Source of the DNA: Candidatus Omnitrophota bacterium
Lineage (GTDB): Bacteria > Omnitrophota > Gorgyraeia > B26-G9
Direction: 5' to 3'
Assembly: GCA_023819605.1 (NCBI GenBank)
Contig: JAMWCB010000003.1
Coordinates: 1-36,536, forward strand
DNA length: 36,536 nt
The position numbers and the translations under genes are program-made. Below are positions 26,460-33,352 of this stretch, piece after piece (positions within the stretch are counted from its first letter, which is position 1; each line of letters starts with the position of its first letter). The notes beneath the pieces were generated by a model. The model saw only the letters and a program-made list of their open reading frames with translations, had not been told where the DNA came from and did not search any database.

Positions 26460-27299
26460 ATGAAAAAAAATACGTTAACAATTTTTACCTGCCTGCTTTT
26501 TACGGCCACCATTCCCCATCAAGCTCTTTGTGCGTCATTTCTTTCGCCTCGCCTATCAATTAATCAAAAAAATTTTAATAATACCATTGCCGCGCCTTAT
26601 CCAGATCGTGCGATAATAAATCCATCCTCTCTCCCTACCATGGTTGATCTGGATATTTTAGAAGACACGGTTTTTTCCGGAAAAACAGAAGAAGTTTATT
26701 TAATGATCCAGCAGGCGACCGCAGCCAATGATCATTTCCTATGGTTTATTCCGGAAGAAGATGACGACGATAGCTTTTTAAAGTATCAACCGGAATATAA
26801 TAATGTCGCTCTTTCCGTAAAGGGACAAATTTTTGCTGATAAAATAACCGCGCAGATACAACAATTCGCCGATCGGTATGATTTTTCTTAGGATATCTAT
26901 GAACATCCCTTCGCACAGATCGCGGAAGAACTGCTTTCCAACCTCTGGCGGCACTCTAACGCGTGGGGCATATTTGCCGTTCGGCTAATCCCCAAACCCG
27001 GACAAAGTGAAATAATTCTCGAAATCAGCCTTATTGACCATGGCGATGGCATTGATGATATCGATGCGATATTAGAAGGCGAATTTGAAAGGAAAGACAG
27101 TCCGGGAGAAGGGATTGCCAATTTAAAAAAAATATATAAAAATTTCGGAATACCCAGCGAGTTCATATTCAACAGCGAAACTCAAAAAAACTATCACGGC
27201 ACCGCCGTAACCATAAAACTATTTTCTCGACAAAAGATTAATACTCCTTTACTCAAAAAAGAAATAAACTATTCACATTTTTTTTCTTCTGCCGTTTAA
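26460..27299 (+). pseudogene. Secreted GHKL-ATPase-like protein interrupted by one in-frame amber codon
   Basis: A single frame of 279 codons runs from ATG 26460 to TAA 27297-27299 with one TAG at 26889-26891 (codon 144). The N-terminal part has a signal peptide (MKKNTLTIFTCLLFTATIPH...ALCA) then FLSPRLSINQ. The part after the TAG carries histidine-kinase-type ATPase motifs: N-box EELLSNLWRHS (about 156-166), G1 LIDHGDGI (about 191-198) and G2 SPGEGIANL. The two halves join without a gap, which argues for one ancestral gene with a nonsense change, or programmed read-through. TAG is used as a normal stop by the ferritin-like gene at 27543. Its base composition is visibly more AT-rich than its neighbours. 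Confidence refers to the single-gene reading; whether it is dead is open. Confidence 0.75.
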
Positions 27300-27310
27300 T
27301 CTTCTGCTCA

Positions 27311-27541
27311 TCATTTCCCGGTCAACACATCAATGCGTTTTTTATCAAATCCGACAATGACTTCCCCGTCGATCACCACCACCGGCACGCCCATCTGTCC
27401 GGAAACTTCTACCATTTTCTGCGCTTCCGCCTCATCCTGGGAAACATCCACTTCGGTATACGCAAACCCCTTGGCGGAAAGGTACTGTTTGGCAAGTTTG
27501 CAATACGGACAGGTCGGCGTCGAATAGACGGTAATATCCAT
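27311..27541 (-). CDS. Glutaredoxin-like (NrdH-type) small redox protein
   Basis: 76 residues with the redox motif TCPYCKLAK at about 10-18 and the GSH/thioredoxin-fold features MGVPVVVIDG and VIVGFD. Size and motif fit the glutaredoxin/NrdH-redoxin group that receives electrons from thioredoxin reductase or glutathione. Its start lies one base after the upstream stop, so it is coupled to it. It is the last gene of the oxygen-defence operon and ends 12 bases from the convergent plus-strand gene. Confidence 0.88.
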   Translation of the reverse strand: MDITVYSTPTCPYCKLAKQYLSAKGFAYTEVDVSQDEAEAQKMVEVSGQMGVPVVVIDGEVIVGFDKKRIDVLTGK

Positions 27542-27542
27542 G

Positions 27543-28040
27543 CTATCGCTCCTTGTTAAAATAACTTTTCAACTGGCACAATTTCACCAAATGTTTCTTT
27601 TCTTCGCGGATAATCCGGTCAATCACCGGCTGTTGTGCGTTCACGATACGATCGCGCAGCGCGCCATAAGCTAAAATGGAATCCTTTTCCAGCGCGATGC
27701 CGAACTCTACCGCGGCAATTTCCGTAGGAAAATGCTCTTTAATTTTTTGCGCAATCAGCTGCGGCGTGACGATAAACTCCGCGGCGATCGCCTGCATATA
27801 GAGCTCCCACTCCTGCGGACTGTTATCCACCACGACGTATTCCGTCAAATTATCAAGGATCTCTTCAAAAATCTCGCGGTGCCGCACTTCCTCGGCGCGC
27901 AAAAAATGCCAAATACTCCGCACCCGTTCGTCCATGGCGCGATGTTCCAGCGCCGCGTACAGCTGCTCGCCATTGTGTTCGACGTCCACGGCGATTTTCA
28001 GCAACTCCGCCGGACTGATACCCGCGGGAATCTTCTCCAT
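27543..28040 (-). CDS. Ferritin-like diiron protein (rubrerythrin family, no rubredoxin domain)
   Basis: 165 residues, all helical. The first helix pair has VEHNGEQLY then RAEEVRHREIFEEIL and the second VEFGIALEKDSILAYGAL then IIREEKKHLVKL, giving the two E...E-x-x-H ligand sets of a four-helix diiron bundle. No C-terminal CxxC pairs are present, so electrons must come from a partner such as the rubredoxin encoded nearby. Likely a peroxidase or sensor of the rubrerythrin group. Stop codon is TAG. Confidence 0.85.
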   Translation of the reverse strand: MEKIPAGISPAELLKIAVDVEHNGEQLYAALEHRAMDERVRSIWHFLRAEEVRHREIFEEILDNLTEYVVVDNSPQEWELYMQAIAAEFIVTPQLIAQKIKEHFPTEIAAVEFGIALEKDSILAYGALRDRIVNAQQPVIDRIIREEKKHLVKLCQLKSYFNKER

Positions 28041-28055
28041 AGCTCCCTTCCTGCG

Positions 28056-29234
28056 TTACGTCGTTAAACGTTTTTTCACTTCCGCCGCCACGGCGCATAG
28101 TTGCGCCAACTCCGCGGCGTCGGGAATATAGCGCACATAGTGGCCGTCATCCATCGGCTCAATCCCGGCTTCGCGCAAAAAATCCGTCAACATTTTAAAA
28201 CCCACGGTTGACCAACCGTACGAACCGAATGTCACCCCATAGCGATTGCGCGGCTTAAGGCCGCGCACATAAGTCAGGAACGCGCCCACCGTCGGCAACA
28301 CATTATTATTCAAAATAGAACTGCCCACCAACACGCATTTGCTGCGCATCACCTCGGTTATCACATCGGACAAACCGCTGGTCTGCAGGCTCAGCAAAGA
28401 AACCGGGATATTCTCTTTTTCTATCGCGTAAAACAATGCCTGCGCCATTTTTTCCGTGGAATGCCACATCGAATCATAAATGATCACCGCGCGGTTTTCC
28501 GCTTCATAGCGCGCCCAGCGGCCGTACAAATCGACGATCCGGCGAATATCTTCCGGCCGGCGCCAGAACAAACCGTGCGACGGCAAAATCATCTCCAGCG
28601 GCAACGCTTGGAGCGCCTCCAACACTTTTACCACCTGGTTGCCGTAAGGCATGACGATATTCGCGTAATACTTCGCCGCCTGCTCGCAGACACGGTCAAT
28701 GCCGTATTCGTCGGCGAAACGTTCCGGCGAAGCGATATGCTGGCCGAACGCGTCATTGGGAAACAAAATGCGGTCTGCCGGCGAATAGGTGGCCATCGAA
28801 TCCGGCCAATGCACCATCGGCATCAGGAAAAACTGCAGGCTGCGGCGTCCGATGGACAGCGTGTCGCCGGTATTGACCACTTTAAATTTCCAATTTTTCT
28901 TAAAATGGCGCCGCAAGCCTTCTTCGCCTTTCGGCGAACAGACGACCTCCGCCTGCGGGCAATAGGCCAGCAGTTGCTCGATGGTTCCGGAATGGTCCAT
29001 TTCCGTGTGATTGGAAATAATATAGCGGATATTTGCCGGGTCAATGACCGCGCGGATCCGCGCGAGCATCTCGTCGAATCCGTAGGATTTTACGGTGTCA
29101 ATCAACGTCGGCTTTTCGTCGAGCACGATAAACGCATTATACGTCGAGCCGGCCGGCGTCGCGTAACCGTGAAAATTCCGCAAATTCCCGTCGATAAAAC
29201 CGACCCAATGGATCTCGTTTTTAATCAGACTCAT
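28056..29234 (-). CDS. Flavodiiron protein (A-type flavoprotein, O2/NO reductase)
   Basis: 392 residues. The N-terminal MBL-type diiron domain has HTEMDHSG (H-x-E-x-D-H), PMVHWPDSM, FPNDAFGQH and LPSHGLFWR, so all diiron ligands are present. From about 255 on the flavodoxin domain binds FMN (IIYDSMWHSTEKMAQAL, VGSSILNNN, GSYGWS). It reduces O2 to water, or NO to N2O, using electrons from rubredoxin. A rubredoxin gene lies two genes upstream. No C-terminal rubredoxin fusion is present, as in most class A enzymes. Confidence 0.94.
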   Translation of the reverse strand: MSLIKNEIHWVGFIDGNLRNFHGYATPAGSTYNAFIVLDEKPTLIDTVKSYGFDEMLARIRAVIDPANIRYIISNHTEMDHSGTIEQLLAYCPQAEVVCSPKGEEGLRRHFKKNWKFKVVNTGDTLSIGRRSLQFFLMPMVHWPDSMATYSPADRILFPNDAFGQHIASPERFADEYGIDRVCEQAAKYYANIVMPYGNQVVKVLEALQALPLEMILPSHGLFWRRPEDIRRIVDLYGRWARYEAENRAVIIYDSMWHSTEKMAQALFYAIEKENIPVSLLSLQTSGLSDVITEVMRSKCVLVGSSILNNNVLPTVGAFLTYVRGLKPRNRYGVTFGSYGWSTVGFKMLTDFLREAGIEPMDDGHYVRYIPDAAELAQLCAVAAEVKKRLTT

Positions 29235-29266
29235 CTGCTCTGCCTCTGCGCCCGTACTGCCGCGTC

Positions 29267-29779
29267 TTAACGTTTTTTATCGCCGATCGTCAGCCGAATA
29301 TCGTCGCGAATCGCTTCCAAATCCTCTTCATGCATAATCTCATCCTGGAGGATCTGCAACACCACATCATACGTCACCGGGTCGCGATCTTTCGTATAAT
29401 CGATCAATTTTTTATACACGCCGATCGCGCACTGTTCGCCTTTAATATTTTGCTCCAGCAACAGGCGCACATCCGGATCATTCGGGCGGTCGTAGCCGCA
29501 ATTCGTATACTTCATCCACTCCGCCGGCTCAAGCAAGGGCGTGCCGCCTAATTGAATAATCCGGGTCGCGACCATACCGGCATGGCGCAACTCGTCCGCG
29601 GCGTGCTGCGTCAATTCCGCGACGACCGCTTCCCGCGGAATACCGCGCGCGACCTGCGCGCCGATCCAATATTGATAGTATGCCAGCCATTCATCGGCAA
29701 ACGCCCGGTTCAACAACGCAATCAATTCTTCGACATTGACGCCAAGACTTTCCAACAACGCTCTTCCTTTGGTACCCAT
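29267..29779 (-). CDS. DPS-like ferritin family protein
   Basis: 170 residues forming a ferritin-like bundle. Ligand-bearing segments are AFADEWLAYYQYW, HAADELRHAG, and EIMHEEDLEAI. Two cysteines (in TNCGYDRP and GEQCAI, 23 residues apart) recall the cysteine pair of thioferritin/DPSL proteins. These store iron and use peroxide as oxidant, protecting DNA. The ATG at 29779 follows AGGAAGAGGCC. It sits between rubredoxin and flavodiiron protein in the operon. Bacterioferritin is less likely, as no haem methionine is evident. Confidence 0.83.
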   Translation of the reverse strand: MGTKGRALLESLGVNVEELIALLNRAFADEWLAYYQYWIGAQVARGIPREAVVAELTQHAADELRHAGMVATRIIQLGGTPLLEPAEWMKYTNCGYDRPNDPDVRLLLEQNIKGEQCAIGVYKKLIDYTKDRDPVTYDVVLQILQDEIMHEEDLEAIRDDIRLTIGDKKR

Positions 29780-29793
29780 GGCCTCTTCCTCCG

Positions 29794-29931
29794 TTATACC
29801 GGTTCAAACTGATCTTTGCCGACGCCGCATTCCGGACATACCCAGTCCGCCGGCAGATCGGCAAACGCGACGTTGTTGTTTTCCGCCGGATCATACACGT
29901 ACCCGCATACCACGCATCGATACTTCTTCAT
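29794..29931 (-). CDS. Short rubredoxin
   Basis: 45 residues with one Fe(Cys)4 site: CVVCGY near the N-terminus and [13 protein letters not shown] near the C-terminus. The loop between the cysteine pairs is about seven residues shorter than in ordinary 52-residue rubredoxins, as in the short rubredoxin of some Desulfovibrio. It carries electrons to flavodiiron protein, superoxide reductase and rubrerythrin. A larger open frame begins at 30048 but overlaps the thioredoxin gene; the ATG at 29931 is right for the family. Confidence 0.92.
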   Translation of the reverse strand: MKKYRCVVCGYVYDPAENNNVAFADLPADWVCPECGVGKDQFEPV

Positions 29932-29959
29932 CCGTTGATTCCTCCTCTTCAGCGTCCGC

Positions 29960-30283
29960 TCATTTCGGCAAATACGGCCGGACGATCTGCGCCAGCTTAT
30001 CCTTCGACTGCGCGCCGACGTTCTGGGTAACCACGTTCCCTTTATCAAAAACCATCAGCGTCGGGATGCTCATCACGCCGTACTGCGAAGCGATCTCCGC
30101 CGCCTCGTCGACATTTAACTTGCCCACTTTCAATTTTCCCGCGTATTCCCGGGAAAGTTCGTCGATGGTCGGCGAGAGCATACGGCAGGGGCCGCACCAT
30201 TCCGCCCAAAAATCGACCAGCACCGGCAGAGATGATTGAATCACTTCTTTTTCAAAATTTTCCGTCGTCAGCGTAACTGCCAT
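29960..30283 (-). CDS. trxA: Thioredoxin
   Basis: 107 residues, the usual thioredoxin length. [12 protein letters not shown] carries the W-C-G-P-C active site at about 28-34, and the cis-proline loop is [13 protein letters not shown]. The acidic and lysine residues of the fold are in place ([15 protein letters not shown]). It is a cytoplasmic disulfide reductant and probably supplies peroxidases and the glutaredoxin-like protein of the operon. A hairpin separates it from the ferritin gene upstream. Confidence 0.94.
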   Translation of the reverse strand: MAVTLTTENFEKEVIQSSLPVLVDFWAEWCGPCRMLSPTIDELSREYAGKLKVGKLNVDEAAEIASQYGVMSIPTLMVFDKGNVVTQNVGAQSKDKLAQIVRPYLPK

Positions 30284-30304
30284 ACCCGACTCCTTTCTCT
30301 ACAA

Positions 30305-30327
30305 AACAGCGCGTTTCCGGCGCTGTT
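30305..30327 (-). promoter_or_regulatory. Hairpin between ferritin and thioredoxin genes
   Basis: AACAGCGC GTTTCCG GCGCTGTT is an 8-bp perfect stem, followed on the minus strand by a short T run (TTTTGT). It may act as a weak intra-operon terminator or a processing site that lowers expression of the distal genes. Confidence 0.5.
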
Positions 30328-30338
30328 CGCGGTCAATG

Positions 30339-30833
30339 TCAATCGTCTTCGCCTCGCTTCGCCAATTGCCGGTCAATCATCAACAGCGCCGCCGAATCCG
30401 GTTTAACGCGCTTGAGCATCGCCACAATATCCGCGGCATTTTTCTCCTCTTCCACCTGCTCGCTGACAAACCATTGCAGAAAGACTTCTGCCGCCGGATC
30501 CGCGGTTTCCCGCGCCAATGCGTATAATTTATGAATTAAGGACGTTACTTTCGCTTCATGCGCCCGCACCTGTTCAAACAATTCCAAAGCCGAGCCGAAT
30601 TCCGCCGGCGGCTCGCCGATAGCTTTCAGCGCCACCGCCTGGCCGCAATCGTTAAGATAGGCAAATAATTTCATACCGTGTTCCGTCTCTTCTTTTGCCT
30701 GCGCTTGCAGCCAATGCGCCATGCCCGGCAAATCCTGGGTTTCCGCCCAGGCGGACATCGCTAAATAAAGATACGCGGAGTAAAACTCATGATTGATCTG
30801 CTCGTTAAACGCTTTCGCTAATTTTTTTTCCAT
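30339..30833 (-). CDS. ftnA: Non-haem ferritin
   Basis: 164 residues. AFNEQINHEFYSAYLYLAMSAW and AKEETEHGMKLFAYLNDCG hold the ferroxidase ligands (E, Y, E-x-x-H), and WFVSEQVEEEKNAADIV holds the C-site glutamates. Length and motifs match prokaryotic FtnA. It oxidises and stores iron, limiting Fenton chemistry. The frame is open to 30911, overlapping the superoxide reductase gene; the ATG at 30833 (MEKKLAKAF) is the family start, with GGAG upstream. Confidence 0.92.
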   Translation of the reverse strand: MEKKLAKAFNEQINHEFYSAYLYLAMSAWAETQDLPGMAHWLQAQAKEETEHGMKLFAYLNDCGQAVALKAIGEPPAEFGSALELFEQVRAHEAKVTSLIHKLYALARETADPAAEVFLQWFVSEQVEEEKNAADIVAMLKRVKPDSAALLMIDRQLAKRGEDD

Positions 30834-30859
30834 ATGCTCCGACTCCTGTGTTGAACTGG

Positions 30860-31255
30860 TTATACAACGGTAATTTCTTTCGCATTCTCCCACGCCCCGT
30901 GAATATTGCAATACCCGCCGGCCAGCAAGACCCCGGATTTTTCCGTTTTCAGAGAAAAGACGGCGACGGGCTGCGTGAACACCGTACTCGTATCCGGCCC
31001 CTGGATCGATGCGCCGTGGCTGGAAAATTCACAACGGCCGATCTGATACGGAAACTTCTCCCCGTTCGGTAAAAAATACAATTCTACCGCCGCGATGTGA
31101 TGCGCGGCAGTGTTCGGATGCGCGATCTGTTTGCCGACGCTGACCGTTACCGTTACTGCCTCGCCTTTTTTCAGCGTATCCGCGCACTCGATGACCGGAA
31201 CGTGTTTTTCCGCTTTCCAATCCGCCGACTGATAAAGATCTTTCATCATTGCCAT
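30860..31255 (-). CDS. sor: Superoxide reductase (neelaredoxin/class II type)
   Basis: 131 residues. Ligands of the Fe(His)4Cys centre II are visible in EKHVPVIE, IAHPNTAAHHI and GYCNIHGAWEN. The N-terminal desulforedoxin cysteines of two-iron enzymes are absent, making it a one-iron SOR. It reduces superoxide to hydrogen peroxide with electrons from rubredoxin. The ATG at 31255 follows GGAGG with 7-base spacing. Peroxide made here can be removed by the rubrerythrin encoded just upstream. Confidence 0.93.
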   Translation of the reverse strand: MAMMKDLYQSADWKAEKHVPVIECADTLKKGEAVTVTVSVGKQIAHPNTAAHHIAAVELYFLPNGEKFPYQIGRCEFSSHGASIQGPDTSTVFTQPVAVFSLKTEKSGVLLAGGYCNIHGAWENAKEITVV

Positions 31256-31279
31256 GGAACGACCTCCTCGCCTCATCGG

Positions 31280-31792
31280 TTAAAACGATTTAAACACCGC
31301 CCGTTTCGCGCCGCATACCGGACAAAATTCCGGCGCTTCGCCCTCCACGGTGAACCCGCAGACCGGGCAAATATACATTGCGTTGAGCTTGATATCTTTG
31401 CCGTCGGCGGCGGCCTGCTTTGCCTGCTGATACATTTCCCGATGGATTTTTTCCGCCTCCAAGGCATAATGCGTTGATTTTTCCGCTTCTTTTTCCTGCT
31501 GGAACTGCGCGGCGTTTTTATACACCGGATACATTTCCTGCACCTCGAAATCTTCGCCGCCGATAGCCACTTCAAGATTTTCCACCGTCTTCTTGATGCC
31601 GGCTAAAACGCGCAAATGGTTCGTAGCGTGCACCTGCTCGGCATACGCGATCGCCCGGAACATGCGGGCGATGTTCGGCTTGCCTTCGCGCTCGGCGGCG
31701 TCGGCAAAAATCTGATATTTCATGTGCGCCTGCGATTCACCGGCAAACGCATTTTTTAAAAACTCCTCGGTCATTTTGTGCAGATGGTGCAT
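31280..31792 (-). CDS. rbr: Rubrerythrin
   Basis: 170 residues: an N-terminal four-helix diiron domain (FLKNAFAGESQAHMKYQIFAD, AYAEQVHATNHL, EAEKIHREMY) and a C-terminal rubredoxin domain (YICPVCGFTV, EFCPVCGAKRAVF). The domain order is the classical one. It is an NADH- or rubredoxin-dependent peroxidase. The ATG at 31792 lies behind AAAGGAGGAAGGC; the frame extension to 31843 is not used. The flavoprotein gene just upstream could supply electrons. Confidence 0.95.
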   Translation of the reverse strand: MHHLHKMTEEFLKNAFAGESQAHMKYQIFADAAEREGKPNIARMFRAIAYAEQVHATNHLRVLAGIKKTVENLEVAIGGEDFEVQEMYPVYKNAAQFQQEKEAEKSTHYALEAEKIHREMYQQAKQAAADGKDIKLNAMYICPVCGFTVEGEAPEFCPVCGAKRAVFKSF

Positions 31793-31839
31793 GCCTTCCT
31801 CCTTTGTTCTTTCCCTGCCTGCCCAGCGGCCGCGCCGGT

Positions 31840-32556
31840 TCATTCATAACCGGTAAACATTTCGGTTTTGAGCAAATCCGCCGGACAGCCGGCTTCCTGA
31901 CAAATGCTCTTCATCGCCGCGACCATCGTCGGCGGCCCGAAAATAAACACCTGCCGCCGGCGGCAATCGGCAACTTCTTTTTGCAGCACCGCCAAATCCA
32001 AATAGCCGTGAATACAGGCAAAATCACGCGGCCGGCACTGCGTCATCATATGGACGACGCGCAGATTTTCCCATTGCGCGTCCCAGGCGGTCAATTCCGC
32101 GCGAAAGGCTATTTCTTCGACGAAACGGTTGGAATAAAGCAGCACTGCGTCCGGCTTCAAGTTCCGGTCGCCGAGGTATTCGAGCATCGAAATCACCGGC
32201 GTAATACCGATGCCGCCGACGATAAACGCGATTTCGCGAAACTCATCCTGAAACACGCACGTGCCGAACGGCCCGTCGAACTGAACACAGCCGCCGGGCT
32301 GTAACTGCCGCAGCCGCCCGGAAAAGGAACTTTCGCTCAACCGCTTGGTAACGTCAAAATAATCCCGTTGCGGCGAAGACGAAAACGACAGATATTTGTT
32401 CAAATCACGATTTTTCCGGTTTTCCGGATCAAATAAGGCCGCGGTAAACTGGCCGGGACGAAACGCCACGCGTCCGCGTTCCGGAAGAAAACGGAACGTT
32501 TCCACCGAGGGCGTGCGCGGAATCCGCTCAATCAGTTTTGCGGTAAAGTACGGCAT
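31840..32556 (-). CDS. Ferredoxin-NADP reductase-like FAD oxidoreductase
   Basis: 238 residues. FAD site: FRPGQFTAALF and NKYLSFSSSP (R/K-x-Y-S-like). NAD(P) site: FIVGGIGITPVISML, and the C-terminal FIFGPPTMVAAM with a terminal aromatic region (TEMFTGYE). No [2Fe-2S] domain is attached. It probably passes electrons from NAD(P)H to rubredoxin or to rubrerythrin and so feeds the whole defence set; this is inferred from context. Its ATG directly overlaps the upstream stop by one base (TAATG). Confidence 0.88.
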   Translation of the reverse strand: MPYFTAKLIERIPRTPSVETFRFLPERGRVAFRPGQFTAALFDPENRKNRDLNKYLSFSSSPQRDYFDVTKRLSESSFSGRLRQLQPGGCVQFDGPFGTCVFQDEFREIAFIVGGIGITPVISMLEYLGDRNLKPDAVLLYSNRFVEEIAFRAELTAWDAQWENLRVVHMMTQCRPRDFACIHGYLDLAVLQKEVADCRRRQVFIFGPPTMVAAMKSICQEAGCPADLLKTEMFTGYE

Positions 32557-33011
32557 TATTTTCTCCTCACACCCGTTCTATCCGGTTTTTTTAATTCCCC
32601 GGAGACCGACTCGCGACAGCGGCGGCAGATGCCGTAAAAACAGCTGGAAAATTGTTCGATCCGGTGGCCTTCGATTTCACGGTCGCGCAGCGGCGGACAC
32701 GGATGCATCATTACATCAAAAATAGAATCACACGCGCGACAATAAAAATGATGGTGGGAATCCGTTCCAAGCTCAAACCGTGCCGTCAACGCGGCTGTCC
32801 GTAACTCGCGCACGACACCCTGCTTTTTCAGCAATTCCAACGTTGTATATACCGTCGCAAAGGACATGTGCGGCAACGACTGTTTTATTCTGCCATAGAT
32901 TTCTTCCGCCGTCAAATGCTTCTTCGCCGCGGCCAATACTGCATATACGGCTAAGCGCTGGGGCGTGATGCGCAAGCGTTTTTCTTGAAATACATCCACT
33001 GCTTCCCGCAT
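32556..33011 (-). CDS. perR: Fur/PerR family metal-dependent repressor
   Basis: 151 residues, ATG at 33011 behind GAGGAG. The winged-helix part has RITPQRLAVYAVL and SFATVYTTLELLKKQGVV; regulatory metal ligands appear in KKHLTAEEIY and DSHHHFYCRAC; zinc cysteines are CRAC and CRRC. Context (head of an oxygen-defence operon) favours PerR. However, the residue that I align with Asp85 of Bacillus PerR is Glu (ARFEL), as in Fur, and that Asp is needed for peroxide sensing there. It could therefore be a Fur-like iron sensor. It very likely represses its own operon through the dyad at 33097-33128. Confidence 0.87.
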   Translation of the reverse strand: MREAVDVFQEKRLRITPQRLAVYAVLAAAKKHLTAEEIYGRIKQSLPHMSFATVYTTLELLKKQGVVRELRTAALTARFELGTDSHHHFYCRACDSIFDVMMHPCPPLRDREIEGHRIEQFSSCFYGICRRCRESVSGELKKPDRTGVRRK

Positions 33012-33065
33012 CTGCTCCTCATGCTCCGCACATTTTCCCCTTGATCATCGATTCGGGATATCACC

Positions 33066-33081
33066 GGTGTATCATAACACC
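33066..33081. promoter_or_regulatory. Dyad around the -10 box of the defence operon
   Basis: GGTGT ATCATA ACACC is a perfect 5-bp inverted repeat with the -10 hexamer as its spacer, inside a looser CCGGTG...CACCGG dyad. It could be a second operator for another regulator. Confidence 0.4.
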
Positions 33082-33099
33082 ACCGGATGTCATTGTCAA
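33071..33099 (-). promoter_or_regulatory. Promoter of the oxygen-defence operon (TTGACA-17-TATGAT)
   Basis: On the minus strand TTGACA (33094-33099) and TATGAT (33071-33076) are separated by 17 bases. Transcription start near 33064, about 50 nt before the regulator gene. The -35 box overlaps the end of a long AT-rich dyad. Confidence 0.8.
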
Positions 33100-33128
33100 T
33101 AATAATTATTACAAAATAATTATTATTG
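33097..33128. promoter_or_regulatory. 14-bp inverted repeat, likely Fur/PerR operator
   Basis: CAATAATAATTATT, ACAA, AATAATTATTATTG: two perfect 14-bp arms around a 4-base spacer. Each arm also contains the 10-bp palindrome AATAATTATT, close to Fur/PerR box composition (TTATAATnATTATAA). It overlaps the -35 box, an ideal place for repression. Confidence 0.7.
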
Positions 33129-33146
33129 ATTTAATTCGGCCTATTG

Positions 33147-33180
33147 CTGCCGTGCTTTTTCAGCACGGCAGTTTTTTTTT
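33147..33180 (+). terminator. Intrinsic terminator on the plus strand
   Basis: CTGCCGTGCT and AGCACGGCAG (10 perfect pairs, 5-base loop) followed by T9. It is oriented for plus-strand transcription, although no plus-strand gene precedes it; genes on both sides are on the minus strand. Confidence 0.75.
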
Positions 33181-33188
33181 GTCCGTAT

Positions 33189-33223
33189 GACCGTTTCCAC
33201 AATGCGGGATTGTGGAAACGGTC
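33189..33223. repeat. 15-bp perfect inverted repeat
   Basis: GACCGTTTCCACAAT, loop GCGGG, ATTGTGGAAACGGTC. A very stable hairpin on either strand, without a T run. It lies 8 bases from the plus-strand terminator in the spacer after the AAA ATPase gene. Confidence 0.85.
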
Positions 33224-33352
33224 GCGCTCTTGCTCTTCGCGTCTTTCGTCCGTCATCCTTTGGTCTTTGCAGTATTCAGTTTTTTGTTTTTTCGTCCGTC
33301 GTCTCTCATCCATCGGTTTTTGCGGCCTGTAACTTGCAGCTGGCAGCGATTC
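33224..33352. other. Polypyrimidine/polypurine spacer
   Basis: The stretch between the hairpin and the ATPase stop codon is strongly biased to C/T on the plus strand, with degenerate CGTCCGTC-type words (near 33246 and 33291). No gene is supported here. It resembles degenerate short-word intergenic sequence. Confidence 0.5.

Noticed and set aside
26889-26891. Reading the TAG as pyrrolysine or a reassigned codon
   Set aside because: No pyrrolysine genes are in view, and TAG ends the ferritin-like gene at 27543 in a tight operon.
33131-33313. A 60-codon minus-strand frame over the hairpins
   Set aside because: Its residues come from the inverted repeats and polypurine sequence; low complexity and no start signals.
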